A stretch of DNA of 64,000 nucleotides from contig JUEO01000003.1 in the NCBI GenBank assembly GCA_000817115.1, positions 1 through 64,000 on the forward strand. The letters are read 5' to 3'. Shown here in pieces: positions 16,763-24,851 of the stretch. The DNA is from a marine actinobacterium MedAcidi-G2B. GTDB lineage: Bacteria > Actinomycetota > Acidimicrobiia > Acidimicrobiales > MedAcidi-G1. Position numbers and translations under genes: made by a program. Positions within the stretch are counted from its first letter, which is position 1, and every line of letters starts with the position of its first letter. The notes under the pieces are model-generated. The model was not told the origin of the DNA. It saw only the letters and a program-made list of their open reading frames with translations, and did not search any database.

Positions 16763-18208
16763 ATGGCGAAACATGCAAATGGTTATGAGTTAACCGATGG
16801 CATTTCTGTTGTCGTCAATTCCGAATGCCCTACTTGCCAATTGACTTCAGATCTTTTAGTTGAACTTGGAACTAGCGGCCATGTGAGAATCTTTTCGCAA
16901 GACGATCCGTCTTTTCCTACTTCAGCCGAATGGGTTCGCGACGATAGTGAATTGTCTTTTAGTTGGCATAACGATGTTGAAGCTGTTCCCACTCTCATCC
17001 AAGTCGTCAACGGAAAAGAGGTTGAAAGATTAGTGGGGTGGAATAGGAAAGAATGGGAAAGGTTACTTGAAATAGAGAACCTCGCTCCGGGTCTTGTTGA
17101 CCATAAACCTGGTTGCGGTTCACTATCTGTGTCACCGGATCGAGTTGATGAGCTTGAAATAAAGTTTGGCGGAAGAACATTTATTTCTCGCCAAGTAGAA
17201 CTAGCTTCCCTTGAAGATGAAATGGAAGCAATGCATGACCGCGGTTGGAGCGATGGATTGCCTGTTGTTCCGCCTACTGAATCACGGGTAAACCGAATGC
17301 TCGCCGGAACGTCAAGAAACTCCGATGACATCGTTGCGATAATTCCACCAAATCTTGTGGAATGTTCGGTAGAAAAAGTAGCAATCAATGCCGTCATGGC
17401 TGGATGTCTTCCTGAGTATCTTCCCGTTGTGATTGCCTGCCTTGAAGCGATTTGTACCGATGAGTTTAATATGCATGGAGTTCTGGCTACCACTATGGGT
17501 GTAGGTCCTATTTTTGTTGTTAGTGGGCCCATAACTGAACGCTTGGGTATGAATTCTGGTATCAACGTTCTTGGACATGGGAATCGTGCTAACTCCACTA
17601 TTGGTAGAGCTGTTCAACTTGTTTTAAAGAACGTGGGTGGTGGGGCACCTGGAGGGATTGACCGAGCAACTCTTGGCCATATGGGAAAGCAGGGTTTCTG
17701 TTTCGCGGAAGCTCCTTCGCCTTGGGAGAATTTAGCTGAAGGTTTCGGATTCTCTTCAGAGCAAAACACGGTTACTGCTTTCACAGGAGAAGGCCCACGT
17801 ATTCTCGTTGATCAGAAAAGCAGAAGCCCAGAGTCATTAACGCGATCTTTGGCTGATGGGTTGAAGTCAACGATTTCCACACGAATGGTTTTAGGCATGG
17901 ACGCTATGTTGGTTGTCTCTCCAGAACATCTCAGCCGATTTACTGACGCAGGTTGGAGTCGTTCACAGTTCATCGAAAAACTAACTGAACTCCTGATGAT
18001 CGATAGTGATGAAATAATTGAAGGCGCTGGAGGGATTGAAGATGGTATTCCGTCAACTTTTGGAGGAAATCAATTACCTAAATTTCGCCCTGGCGGCCTC
18101 TTAGTAGTTCATGCTGGTGGACCTGCAGGGCTCTTTTCAGCCATAATTGGTGGGTGGTTAAATGGAACTAAGGGAAGTGACCCAGTTACAAAGGAGATAA
18201 CCCTATGA
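16763..18208 (+). CDS. Thioredoxin-domain protein, partner of the UGSC selenoprotein
   Basis: A 481-residue two-part protein. Residues about 12-115 look like a thioredoxin fold with a CPTC redox motif (NSECPTCQLTSDLL) and the cis-Pro region VEAVPTLIQV. A short link (PGCGSL) leads to about 330 residues containing GWSDGLPVVPPT, AIIPPNLVECSVEKVA, a Gly-rich stretch (NVGGGAPGGIDRATLG) and a closing LVVHAGGPAGLFSAIIGGW. I know this second part as the large partner of UGSC-motif proteins, with no established activity. It ends ATGA, overlapping the UGSC gene start by four bases, so the two are co-translated and likely act together. A redox exchange between CPTC and the Sec/Cys site of the partner is an inference. 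Confidence 0.8.
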   Translation: MAKHANGYELTDGISVVVNSECPTCQLTSDLLVELGTSGHVRIFSQDDPSFPTSAEWVRDDSELSFSWHNDVEAVPTLIQVVNGKEVERLVGWNRKEWERLLEIENLAPGLVDHKPGCGSLSVSPDRVDELEIKFGGRTFISRQVELASLEDEMEAMHDRGWSDGLPVVPPTESRVNRMLAGTSRNSDDIVAIIPPNLVECSVEKVAINAVMAGCLPEYLPVVIACLEAICTDEFNMHGVLATTMGVGPIFVVSGPITERLGMNSGINVLGHGNRANSTIGRAVQLVLKNVGGGAPGGIDRATLGHMGKQGFCFAEAPSPWENLAEGFGFSSEQNTVTAFTGEGPRILVDQKSRSPESLTRSLADGLKSTISTRMVLGMDAMLVVSPEHLSRFTDAGWSRSQFIEKLTELLMIDSDEIIEGAGGIEDGIPSTFGGNQLPKFRPGGLLVVHAGGPAGLFSAIIGGWLNGTKGSDPVTKEITL

Positions 18209-18726
18209 ATCAAACACTGTCTGTACTTGATCCCACGTCCGAGGACCGTTCTACGGAAATCCAGTTAAGTGAACGAATTAAAAGTATTGAAGGTTCAACA
18301 ATAGGATTGCTTGATATCGCAAAACCAAGAGGCGATATTTTTCTTAATCAATTAGAAAAAAGACTCACTGAGCATGGGGCGACTGTTCTTCGATTTATGA
18401 AACCAACTTTTACTAAACCTGCACCCGTAGATCTTCGTTATGAAATTTCTAGTAAATGTGATGCGGTTATTGAAGCTCTCGCTGATTGAGGTTCCTGTAC
18501 GACATGCAGTGTGCATGACATAAGTAACTTAGAAAAAGATGGTCTCCCAGGGGTATTTGTGGCCTCCTTACCTTTTATTGATGCCGCAGAGACTCAATCA
18601 AAAGCGGTTGGAATTAATGTGTCTCGTATTTTTGTTGACCACCCGATACAAGACAGAACTGATGTTGAAATGATTGAACTTGCTGATTCTGCTTTTGATG
18701 ACCTTGTTAAGGCTTTAACCCAATAA
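18205..18726 (+). CDS. UGSC-family selenoprotein (in-frame TGA = selenocysteine)
   Basis: The track shows two ORFs (18205-18489 and 18511-18726) that are one gene. Both are in the same frame, interrupted only by TGA at 18487-18489. Read as Sec the junction is EALAD-U-GSCTTC, which is exactly the UGSC motif that names this family; the product is 173 residues with Sec95, Cys98 and Cys101. The N-terminal half resembles a Rossmann-like segment (IGLLDIAKPRGDIFLNQLEKR) and the second half continues VFVASLPFIDAA...IFVDHPIQDRT. A strong AAGGAG lies 8 nt before the ATG. A perfect hairpin after the TGA could be the SECIS. The family's biochemical role is unknown to me; its tight coupling to a thioredoxin-domain partner suggests redox chemistry. 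Confidence 0.88.
18503..18517 (+). promoter_or_regulatory. Candidate bacterial SECIS hairpin of the UGSC gene
   Basis: CATGCA and TGCATG form a perfect 6-bp stem with a GTG loop starting 20 nt after the TGA. Bacterial SECIS elements lie just inside the coding region after the UGA and usually have a G in the first two loop positions, which fits. The stem is short, so this needs a structure-aware search. Confidence 0.55.
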
Positions 18727-18728
18727 TT

Positions 18729-19604
18729 TCAAATTTGTGGCAAAGACAAAGTATCACCCTTAGAGGTAGCTAAACCATCAGAAATAACAGTAGAAGCAAC
18801 TCTCTCTGCCCTTTCTGGATCTAACGGCCATCCCATGACTTCTGCTAATTCGCTTTTTTTAATTGGGTTTTTTCTTAAAGCGGCTACTAATTTTCCACGC
18901 CCTTGACGATCTGATCCTTCAAATCTGGATTGAGTCCCACTTACTCCCGCTGATCCTTTAGCTGGATCAACTCCAATGCCTTGCCATGCACAAGAACTGT
19001 ATATCGGGCATTCTTCGCATTTTGGATTTTTAGAGCGGCAAACCATAGAACCAAAATCAAGTACTGCTTGATTCCAAGCCCAACCCTCTCCTAATGGAAC
19101 AGAACGATCAGCTAGTTCTTGGGCTTCTGCAGGTTTCAAACGGCGCCCCATCCACCTTGCGAGAACTCTTCCTACATTTGTATCTACGACCGCCGAGTCT
19201 TGTTCGTATGCAAAAGCGAGAATCGCTCGAGCCGTGTATGGCCCTATACCAGGAAGTAATAAAAGCTCGTCAAGCTCTAATGGAACTTCCCCTCCATGAT
19301 TATCTTTTATAGATTTTGCAGCCTGATGCAGCAGCACCGCTCTACGATTAAAACCCATTCCTTCCCATTGTTTTACCACTTCAGAAGTTGGCGCCACAGC
19401 ACAACTTATTACTGTTGGAAATTCTTCCAGAAATGCCGGCCACTTCGAAAGAACTCGATCTATTTGAGTTTGTTGAAGCATCACTTCAGCAACTAATACA
19501 AACCAAGGGTTTCGTGTTCTTCTCCACGGCAAGTCACGTAAGTGTTCTGCGCCCCATGCCAGAATATCGATGGGAAGAATTCGTGTAAGTTCCTTGGTGT
19601 TCAC
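18729..19604 (-). CDS. mutY: A/G-specific adenine DNA glycosylase MutY
   Basis: MutY removes adenine mispaired with 8-oxoguanine. The 291-residue protein has LPWRRTRNPWFVLVAEVMLQQT with the catalytic Glu, the helix-hairpin-helix LLLLPGIGPYTARAI with the catalytic Asp in VVDTNVGRVLARW, and a [4Fe-4S] loop (CRSKNPKCEECPIYSSC). The C-terminal NUDIX-like 8-oxoG recognition domain of E. coli MutY is absent; the protein ends instead with a small winged-helix-like tail (ALRKNPIKKSELAEVMGWP). The short form is common in actinobacteria. Its stop is two bases from the end of the convergent UGSC gene. Confidence 0.92.
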   Translation of the reverse strand: MNTKELTRILPIDILAWGAEHLRDLPWRRTRNPWFVLVAEVMLQQTQIDRVLSKWPAFLEEFPTVISCAVAPTSEVVKQWEGMGFNRRAVLLHQAAKSIKDNHGGEVPLELDELLLLPGIGPYTARAILAFAYEQDSAVVDTNVGRVLARWMGRRLKPAEAQELADRSVPLGEGWAWNQAVLDFGSMVCRSKNPKCEECPIYSSCAWQGIGVDPAKGSAGVSGTQSRFEGSDRQGRGKLVAALRKNPIKKSELAEVMGWPLDPERAERVASTVISDGLATSKGDTLSLPQI

Positions 19605-19683
19605 AGTATTGACAGTAGTAGGTCACAAAGAACATCTTCCATATGTCGTCAGAATACTGATTCACTTGCTAGCGTCACCACTT

Positions 19684-20175
19684 GTGGCAACTAATCCTGA
19701 CCTCAACATACAAATCCATCCAGTTTCGGGCGACCCAAGACCGTTAAAAGAATTTTTGACAAACTTCCCTCTTGCTGTTGTAGTACTAGATCCATACACC
19801 CACGAAAGTTCTTGGATTCTAAATACGGCCCGACGTGTTCTTTCGAATTTTCGAGGAGCAGATGTGAGAGTTGCTTATTTAGTTACGGGAACAGATTCTG
19901 AAGGCGCTCAAAAATTTCTTGGTCCGTTAGCAGAGGAAATTTTTGCTTTGGCAGATCCTGAGCGGACTCTGGTTCGATCTCTTGAATTATCCAATGTTCC
20001 AGCCTTCGTTGTCTTAAAACAGGATGGTTCAGTTCTAGATTCAGCAGAAAATTGGGATCCTGAATCTTGGCGAAGAGTGGCTCAGGAGCTATCTGACTTG
20101 TCTTCTTGGTCGCGACCCGAGTTACCCGGTGAAGGTGATCCTGCTCCATATGCTGGAACCCCTTCTCTTGGGTAA
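19684..20175 (+). CDS. Thioredoxin-like domain protein without CxxC
   Basis: The 163-residue reading begins at GTG 19684 (ATNPDLNIQIHPVSGDPRP). The track start at 19570 lies inside the divergent mutY gene and adds residues of no clear merit. Earlier GTG (19597) and TTG (19666) starts cannot be excluded. The body has a thioredoxin-like alternation (FPLAVVVLDPYTHESSW, VRVAYLVTGTD, LSNVPAFVVLKQDGSVL with a cis-Pro-like Pro) and ends with a WSRPELPGEGDPAPYAG tail that I associate with actinobacterial proteins of this type. No redox Cys pair is present, so it probably has a binding or structural role. It lies 18 nt before the hydroxyacid dehydrogenase gene. Confidence 0.7.
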   Translation: MATNPDLNIQIHPVSGDPRPLKEFLTNFPLAVVVLDPYTHESSWILNTARRVLSNFRGADVRVAYLVTGTDSEGAQKFLGPLAEEIFALADPERTLVRSLELSNVPAFVVLKQDGSVLDSAENWDPESWRRVAQELSDLSSWSRPELPGEGDPAPYAGTPSLG

Positions 20176-20193
20176 ATTTTTCTTGGTGTTCTC

Positions 20194-21114
20194 TTGACTC
20201 GTTCTGTCGCAGTAGCTCCTTCTACTCGACCGGAGATGTTTGATGTCTTGTGTAAATCTGTACAAGATGCTGGAGCTAATCTCTGCACAGTTGAAGATGC
20301 TGAGGGATTGATTTGGGCTGACCCCTCTAAAGCTAATTTTTTTCCAGAAATTTCTGAGAGTGCTCCGAATCTTAAATGGATTCAGCTTCCTTATGCCGGG
20401 ATAGAACCGTTTGTCCCTTATCTTGACGATAAATGGACTTGGACATGCGGTAAAGGCATTTATGCACGCGAAGTTGCCGAAACCGCACTTACTTTATCTC
20501 TAGGAGGCTTTAAAAATCTTCATGGCTACTCCAGAGCGACTTCTTGGGGTGAACCGATCGGTCGGGTTCTTGGCGACTCGCGAGTTTGCATACTTGGTGC
20601 AGGTGGAATCACTCAATGCCTACTCCCCCTTCTTAACCCCTTTGGATGTGACATCACAGTTGTTCGACGACGTTCTGAATCCCTAGAGGGGGCGAACCGA
20701 ACAATAACGACTTCTCGCCTCTTTGAAATTCTTCCACAAACCGATCTTCTGATTCTCGCCCTTTCGCTTACCAAAGAAACATATGGAATCATCAATAAGG
20801 AAGTTCTTTCTGCTCTTCCAAATCATGCTTGGATAGTAAATGTTGCACGCGGAGGACATATTGTCACCGATGATCTTGTGGAATCTCTCCAACAAGGAAC
20901 TATTGGTGGAGCAGCTCTAGATGTAACAACTCCTGAGCCTCTCCCGGATGATCATCCGCTCTGGAGAGAACCGAACTGTCTTATCACCCCCCATATTGGA
21001 AACACTCCGGAGATGGGTCTAAGAGTTCTTGGACCATTCATTTCTGAAAACGTTAAGCGCTTCTGCAGTAACGAAGAGCTACTTGGTCTTGTAGACGTAA
21101 CCCAGGGATATTAA
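20194..21114 (+). CDS. D-isomer-specific 2-hydroxyacid dehydrogenase family protein
   Basis: A 306-residue NAD(P)-dependent dehydrogenase starting at TTG. The Rossmann motif is VCILGAGGITQCLLPLL. The active-site Arg is in NVARGGHIV, the Glu in TTPEPLPDDHPLW and the His in LITPHIGN, so the catalytic set is complete. A Pro/Trp-rich catalytic domain (LKWIQLPYAGIEPF) precedes it. Substrate cannot be told from sequence; glyoxylate/hydroxypyruvate or phosphoglycerate-like acids are typical. It lies between the thioredoxin-like and MauE-like genes, with 3 bp to the latter, so the three look like an operon. Confidence 0.9.
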   Translation: MTRSVAVAPSTRPEMFDVLCKSVQDAGANLCTVEDAEGLIWADPSKANFFPEISESAPNLKWIQLPYAGIEPFVPYLDDKWTWTCGKGIYAREVAETALTLSLGGFKNLHGYSRATSWGEPIGRVLGDSRVCILGAGGITQCLLPLLNPFGCDITVVRRRSESLEGANRTITTSRLFEILPQTDLLILALSLTKETYGIINKEVLSALPNHAWIVNVARGGHIVTDDLVESLQQGTIGGAALDVTTPEPLPDDHPLWREPNCLITPHIGNTPEMGLRVLGPFISENVKRFCSNEELLGLVDVTQGY

Positions 21115-21117
21115 GAA

Positions 21118-21489
21118 ATGGCAAATTTTGCTGGCTACATTCTTGGTGGTGTTTTCCTCATTGCTGGGATGGCCAAACTACGTTCCCCCTTAGACACTCG
21201 TCGTTCCCTACGTGACCTTGGTTTTCCTTTTCCTAAAGAAACAAGCATTGTCCTTCCTCTTGTTGAACTTTTAACCTCTGCTCTTTTATTCATTGACCCT
21301 GCTACTGGCGGACCATGTGCCGTGGCGCTACTGGTTGCCTTTACTGTCTTGATTTCCAGTCGCCTTGCCGCAGGAAATAAAAGCGGATGTGGTTGTTTTG
21401 GGGCTTGGTCCACCCGCCCCCTGTCTTATAAAGACATTGTCCGAAATGTTATTTTTATTATTCTTGGTGCAATAGCAACGCTCGGATGA
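21118..21489 (+). CDS. MauE/DoxX-like small membrane protein
   Basis: A 123-residue protein with four predicted membrane segments: FAGYILGGVFLIAGMAKL, SIVLPLVELLTSALLFI, AVALLVAFTVLISSRLA and IVRNVIFIILGAIATLG. A GCGCFG motif lies in the loop before the last helix. This is the layout of MauE/DoxX-like redox-associated membrane proteins, some of which help disulfide formation in exported proteins. The upstream thioredoxin-like gene fits that theme, though it lacks a CxxC. Confidence 0.82.
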   Translation: MANFAGYILGGVFLIAGMAKLRSPLDTRRSLRDLGFPFPKETSIVLPLVELLTSALLFIDPATGGPCAVALLVAFTVLISSRLAAGNKSGCGCFGAWSTRPLSYKDIVRNVIFIILGAIATLG

Positions 21490-21550
21490 GAAAATTTGGC
21501 GAAGATTTGCTACCGTCCTGACGTTATAACAACTATCTAGAAATTTTTCC

Positions 21551-22270
21551 GTGAACCCTCAACATTGTGCTCAAAAAACTGCAAGCGCTGTACAAGTGCT
21601 CGGCGCACGTTTCATGTTGGATCCTGTGACTTTCAAAACGGGACCTGAACTCGGATTACCAAAAGGTCTTCCAGGGTATGTAATGGGACGTTTCGGCACC
21701 ATAGGAGATATTTCTGCAGAAGAAGCAAGTGCCGCAGCTTGGTGCTGGAATCCATCTCAAATCAAAGAAAACTGGATTGAAGATTTCTCTCCATCTCTGG
21801 CTGGTGCTTTGTATGGCCAAATTTGTGCTGAACGTGGACGTGATTACCTCAATGGCTTCAGTGGCGCAGCTCGCTTAGTTGAGTTAGCTGAAAAAATAGT
21901 TGACTCAGCTGATGGAGAAAATGCGCCGACTTTTACAGGGTGGCGTAATGTAAATCGTCCAGACGATACGGAAGGGCGTTCCTACTTGCTCATACAAGTT
22001 TTACGGGAACTTCGTTTCTGTAGGCATATTGTTGCTGCGAAAAGTCTTAACGTATCACCAGTAGGATTAGTAAAGTTGAAGAGTAGCTACAACATTAATT
22101 TATTTGGGTGGGGAGATTCCGATGATTCTCCAACAGCGCAGGAAATTAGCGACGAAGTGGAATCTTTAACTGCAGAATCTTCAGGAAAGGATCACGAAGT
22201 CCTAGACGAAGACGAGCGCAACGAATACGTTGAGTTAGTATTAGCTGCGCTCGCGCATGCTGACCAATAA
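21551..22270 (+). CDS. SCO6745-family protein
   Basis: A 239-residue soluble protein starting at GTG. The N-terminal part (LGARFMLDPVTFKTGPELGL...YVMGRFGTIGDISAEEASAA) and GALYGQICAERGRDYLNGF match my memory of the SCO6745 family, which is widespread in actinobacteria and without a firm function. The rest is helical, with a nucleotide-unrelated LLIQVLRELRFCRHIVAA segment and an acidic C-terminus (VLDEDERNEYVEL). No signal peptide or membrane segment is seen. It is 48 nt upstream of the acyl-CoA synthetase on the same strand. Confidence 0.65.
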   Translation: MNPQHCAQKTASAVQVLGARFMLDPVTFKTGPELGLPKGLPGYVMGRFGTIGDISAEEASAAAWCWNPSQIKENWIEDFSPSLAGALYGQICAERGRDYLNGFSGAARLVELAEKIVDSADGENAPTFTGWRNVNRPDDTEGRSYLLIQVLRELRFCRHIVAAKSLNVSPVGLVKLKSSYNINLFGWGDSDDSPTAQEISDEVESLTAESSGKDHEVLDEDERNEYVELVLAALAHADQ

Positions 22271-22317
22271 TTCAACCAAATAGAGAATACAACTAATAGA
22301 AATTAAGGAGTTTGATT

Positions 22318-23940
22318 ATGGATGGCCTAATGATGGACGTTCCTTTGTCGTTGATCCATTTATTCGATCGTGCCGAGAGGATCTTTCCAGAAAAAACTAT
22401 TGTTACTGCCACACCGAATGGAAGAGAACGTCTCTCATACAAAGACTGGGCAACCCGAACACGAAAACTAGGAAGTGTGCTGGACCAACTAGGAATCTCT
22501 GATGACGGCCGAGTAGCAACTTTTGGGTGGAATACTTCTCGCCATCTTGAACTATATTTTGCTCCGCCATGTAGCGGAAGAGTTGTTCATACTCTCAATA
22601 TTCGACTTTTCCCAGACCAACTGTCTTACATCGTTGACCATGCTGAAGATGAGGTTATTTTCCTTGACCATTCTGTTGCAGGTTTAATTTGGCCATTAAT
22701 GGACGGATTCTCCACAGTTCGCCATGTGGTTTTGATGGATGATGGAGCCCCTGCTCCAGATGCAGATGCTATACGAGCGGAAGTACACGACTATGAGGAT
22801 CTACTAGCAGGAGTCGAACCCGCTGAATGGAAAAGAGTTGAAGAAAACCAAGCCGGTTCAATGATGTACACATCTGGTACTACCGGTAACCCGAAAGGAG
22901 TGGTTTACTCACACCGCTCAATGGTTCTCCATACTTTTGGAGCCATGATGGCAGACACCATAGGTGTCTCTGAAAGAGACGTCGTGCTCCCAGTTGTTCC
23001 AATGTTTCATGCTAATGCTTGGGGATTCGCTCATGCGGCAGTAGCTACTGGAGCCACCATTGTTATGCCAGGTGCCGATCTCAGTGCACCTTCCCTAGCG
23101 GACATCATAGAGACAGAGAAAGTGACAGTAGCTGCCGGTGTTCCAACGATTTGGATGGGTGTTTTACCAGAATTAGAAGGAAGAGATGTTTCGGCTCTTC
23201 GTGCTATACCGTGTGGGGGCTCTGCTGTTCCAAAGGCACTTTCAGAAGGCTTCCGTGAAGCTACTGGACTACCAATACTGCAAGCTTGGGGAATGACTGA
23301 GACCAGTCCGCTCGCTGCTGTTTGCAGCATCAAATCCACTCTTGACCATCTAAGCATTGATGAGAAAGCTGACCTACGGACTTCAATCGGACTAATTTCT
23401 CCTGGAGTTGATTTTCGTATAGCTGATGATGAAACCGATGAAGAGCAACCCTGGGACGGAGAATCTCGAGGCGAACTTCAAGTTCGGGGACCATGGGTGG
23501 CGAAAGAGTATTACAACGACGAACGTGCTAATGAATCTTTCACTGATGATGGCTGGCTGAAGACAGGAGATGTCGCTACATGTGACTCCGAAGGCTACAT
23601 AAGGCTCGTAGACAGAACCAAAGATCTGATTAAATCAGGTGGAGAATGGATAAGTTCTGTTGAATTAGAAAACGAAATCATGGCCCACCCTGATGTTGTT
23701 GAAGCTGCGGTAATTGGTGTGACTTCCACTAAGTGGGGAGAACGGGCAATGGCATGCGTTGTAGTTGCTGAGGGAGCTTCATTAACAAGTGAAGACATTC
23801 TGGAATGGCTGGATGGACGCATTGTCAAGTGGTGGATGCCTGATCGGGTGGAATTTATTGAAGAAGTTCCAAAAACTTCTGTCGGTAAGTTCTCCAAAAA
23901 GACTTTACGCAGCCAATTCGCCGATGTAGTTGTTGACTAA
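22318..23940 (+). CDS. Fatty-acid/long-chain acyl-CoA synthetase (AMP-binding)
   Basis: A 540-residue ANL-superfamily ligase that activates a carboxylate as acyl-AMP and then acyl-CoA. AAGGAG at 22305-22310 sits 7 nt before the ATG at 22318; the track's TTG at 22312 is too close to it. The P-loop is MMYTSGTTGNPKGVVYSH, with later motifs QAWGMTETSPLA, GWLKTGDVA, RTKDLIKSGGEWISS and the C-terminal catalytic Lys region TSVGKFSKKTLR. The sequence resembles medium/long-chain FadD-like enzymes (PMFHANAWGFAHA). The true substrate is not predictable; the beta-oxidation genes further on supply context. Confidence 0.92.
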   Translation: MDGLMMDVPLSLIHLFDRAERIFPEKTIVTATPNGRERLSYKDWATRTRKLGSVLDQLGISDDGRVATFGWNTSRHLELYFAPPCSGRVVHTLNIRLFPDQLSYIVDHAEDEVIFLDHSVAGLIWPLMDGFSTVRHVVLMDDGAPAPDADAIRAEVHDYEDLLAGVEPAEWKRVEENQAGSMMYTSGTTGNPKGVVYSHRSMVLHTFGAMMADTIGVSERDVVLPVVPMFHANAWGFAHAAVATGATIVMPGADLSAPSLADIIETEKVTVAAGVPTIWMGVLPELEGRDVSALRAIPCGGSAVPKALSEGFREATGLPILQAWGMTETSPLAAVCSIKSTLDHLSIDEKADLRTSIGLISPGVDFRIADDETDEEQPWDGESRGELQVRGPWVAKEYYNDERANESFTDDGWLKTGDVATCDSEGYIRLVDRTKDLIKSGGEWISSVELENEIMAHPDVVEAAVIGVTSTKWGERAMACVVVAEGASLTSEDILEWLDGRIVKWWMPDRVEFIEEVPKTSVGKFSKKTLRSQFADVVVD

Positions 23941-24035
23941 GTGAAGGAAACTTCATTTAGATGATTGATTACAACATGTCATTGTTTATAGAATTGTGTT
24001 ATTAATTAACTAAATCAAAAGTTGGGGAGATTTAC

Positions 24036-24773
24036 GTGGAACTATTTAATGATTGGCTTGGAATGGCTGGTGGCGGACAAGCTCTTGGACGCTTCGCCCA
24101 CTACTTGGGGGGTATCACCTGGATCGGCTTGCTTTATTTCTTCAACTTCATTCAAGGAGCCGCTTTTGCAGAAATGGGTGAAGCAGCACGAGGTGAAGCA
24201 CTTCGGAAGATTACTTGGCGAACTCTTTGGTGGTTCCGCTGGGCTGCAGCCCTCACTTGGGTCAGCGGTATCTGGATTCTCGCCCATCAAGAGGTCTTGA
24301 ATAGTGGTGACTATTGGAGATCTGCCTCAGGTATGGGTATTGCCTTTGGTGTTGTATTAGGTACCACAATGGCAGCGAACGTCTGGATGGTTATCTGGCC
24401 AGCGCAACAAATTGCTATCGGCTCTTCTGTCTCTGTTTCAGAAGGCGGAGAAGCAGATCCAGAAGCTCCTGCCGCAGCCAAACGTGCCGGTCGAGCAAGC
24501 CGTGTCAACACCTTGTTCTCTATTCCCCTCATCTTCTTCATGATGTGGCCTAGTCACTTTGGAATGAATTTTGGTAGCCCAGAAGCTAGTACACGAATAG
24601 TAATCTGGATTGTCTTTGGACTCATTTGGGCAGTTATGGAACTTTCTGCCTTAGGAAAACTAAGCGGGTACGACAATGTGATAAACAAAGTCGTTTTGGA
24701 TAAGCATCAAGACACCATCAAATGGGGATTTGCCATAACTTTGGTTCTATACCTGCTCTTTGAAATTCTTTAA
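24036..24773 (+). CDS. PuuD-like membrane protein (urate hydroxylase N-terminal domain) without cytochrome c domain
   Basis: A 245-residue polytopic membrane protein starting at GTG after a GGGGAG ribosome-binding site. It has about six to seven helices, for example HYLGGITWIGLLYFFNFIQG, WWFRWAAALTWVSGIWIL, GMGIAFGVVLGTTMAANVWM and IVIWIVFGLIWAVMELSAL. HYLGGITWIG with conserved His and WMVIWPAQQ match the membrane domain of urate hydroxylase PuuD as I know it. Canonical PuuD carries a C-terminal cytochrome c domain; none is present here and there is no CxxCH. No purine catabolism gene is nearby, so urate as substrate is doubtful. Confidence 0.75.
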   Translation: MELFNDWLGMAGGGQALGRFAHYLGGITWIGLLYFFNFIQGAAFAEMGEAARGEALRKITWRTLWWFRWAAALTWVSGIWILAHQEVLNSGDYWRSASGMGIAFGVVLGTTMAANVWMVIWPAQQIAIGSSVSVSEGGEADPEAPAAAKRAGRASRVNTLFSIPLIFFMMWPSHFGMNFGSPEASTRIVIWIVFGLIWAVMELSALGKLSGYDNVINKVVLDKHQDTIKWGFAITLVLYLLFEIL

Positions 24774-24785
24774 AATTAAGCGATA

Positions 24786-24814
24786 GAAAGACCCACTTAA
24801 ACAGTGGGTCTTTC
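24786..24814 (+). terminator. Terminator hairpin after the PuuD-like gene
   Basis: GAAAGACCCACT and AGTGGGTCTTTC form a perfect 12-bp stem around a 5-nt loop, 12 nt after the stop codon. The stem ends in TTTC, not a long T-run, but its length and position make it a convincing intrinsic terminator that separates this gene from the SDR gene at 24852. Confidence 0.85.
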
Positions 24815-24851
24815 CGCGCTTAGCAACACTTATTGTTCATAATTCTTTTAA

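Noticed and set aside
16783-17598. Long minus-strand ORF (271 residues) opposite the thioredoxin-fusion gene
   Set aside because: Shadow ORF: Ser/Thr/Arg-rich with no motif, fully antisense to a gene with clear domains.
18205-18489. A 94-residue protein ending at TGA, with a separate 71-residue ORF at 18511
   Set aside because: Both are in one frame and only TGA splits them; together they match the UGSC family, so this is one selenoprotein, not a pseudogene or two genes.
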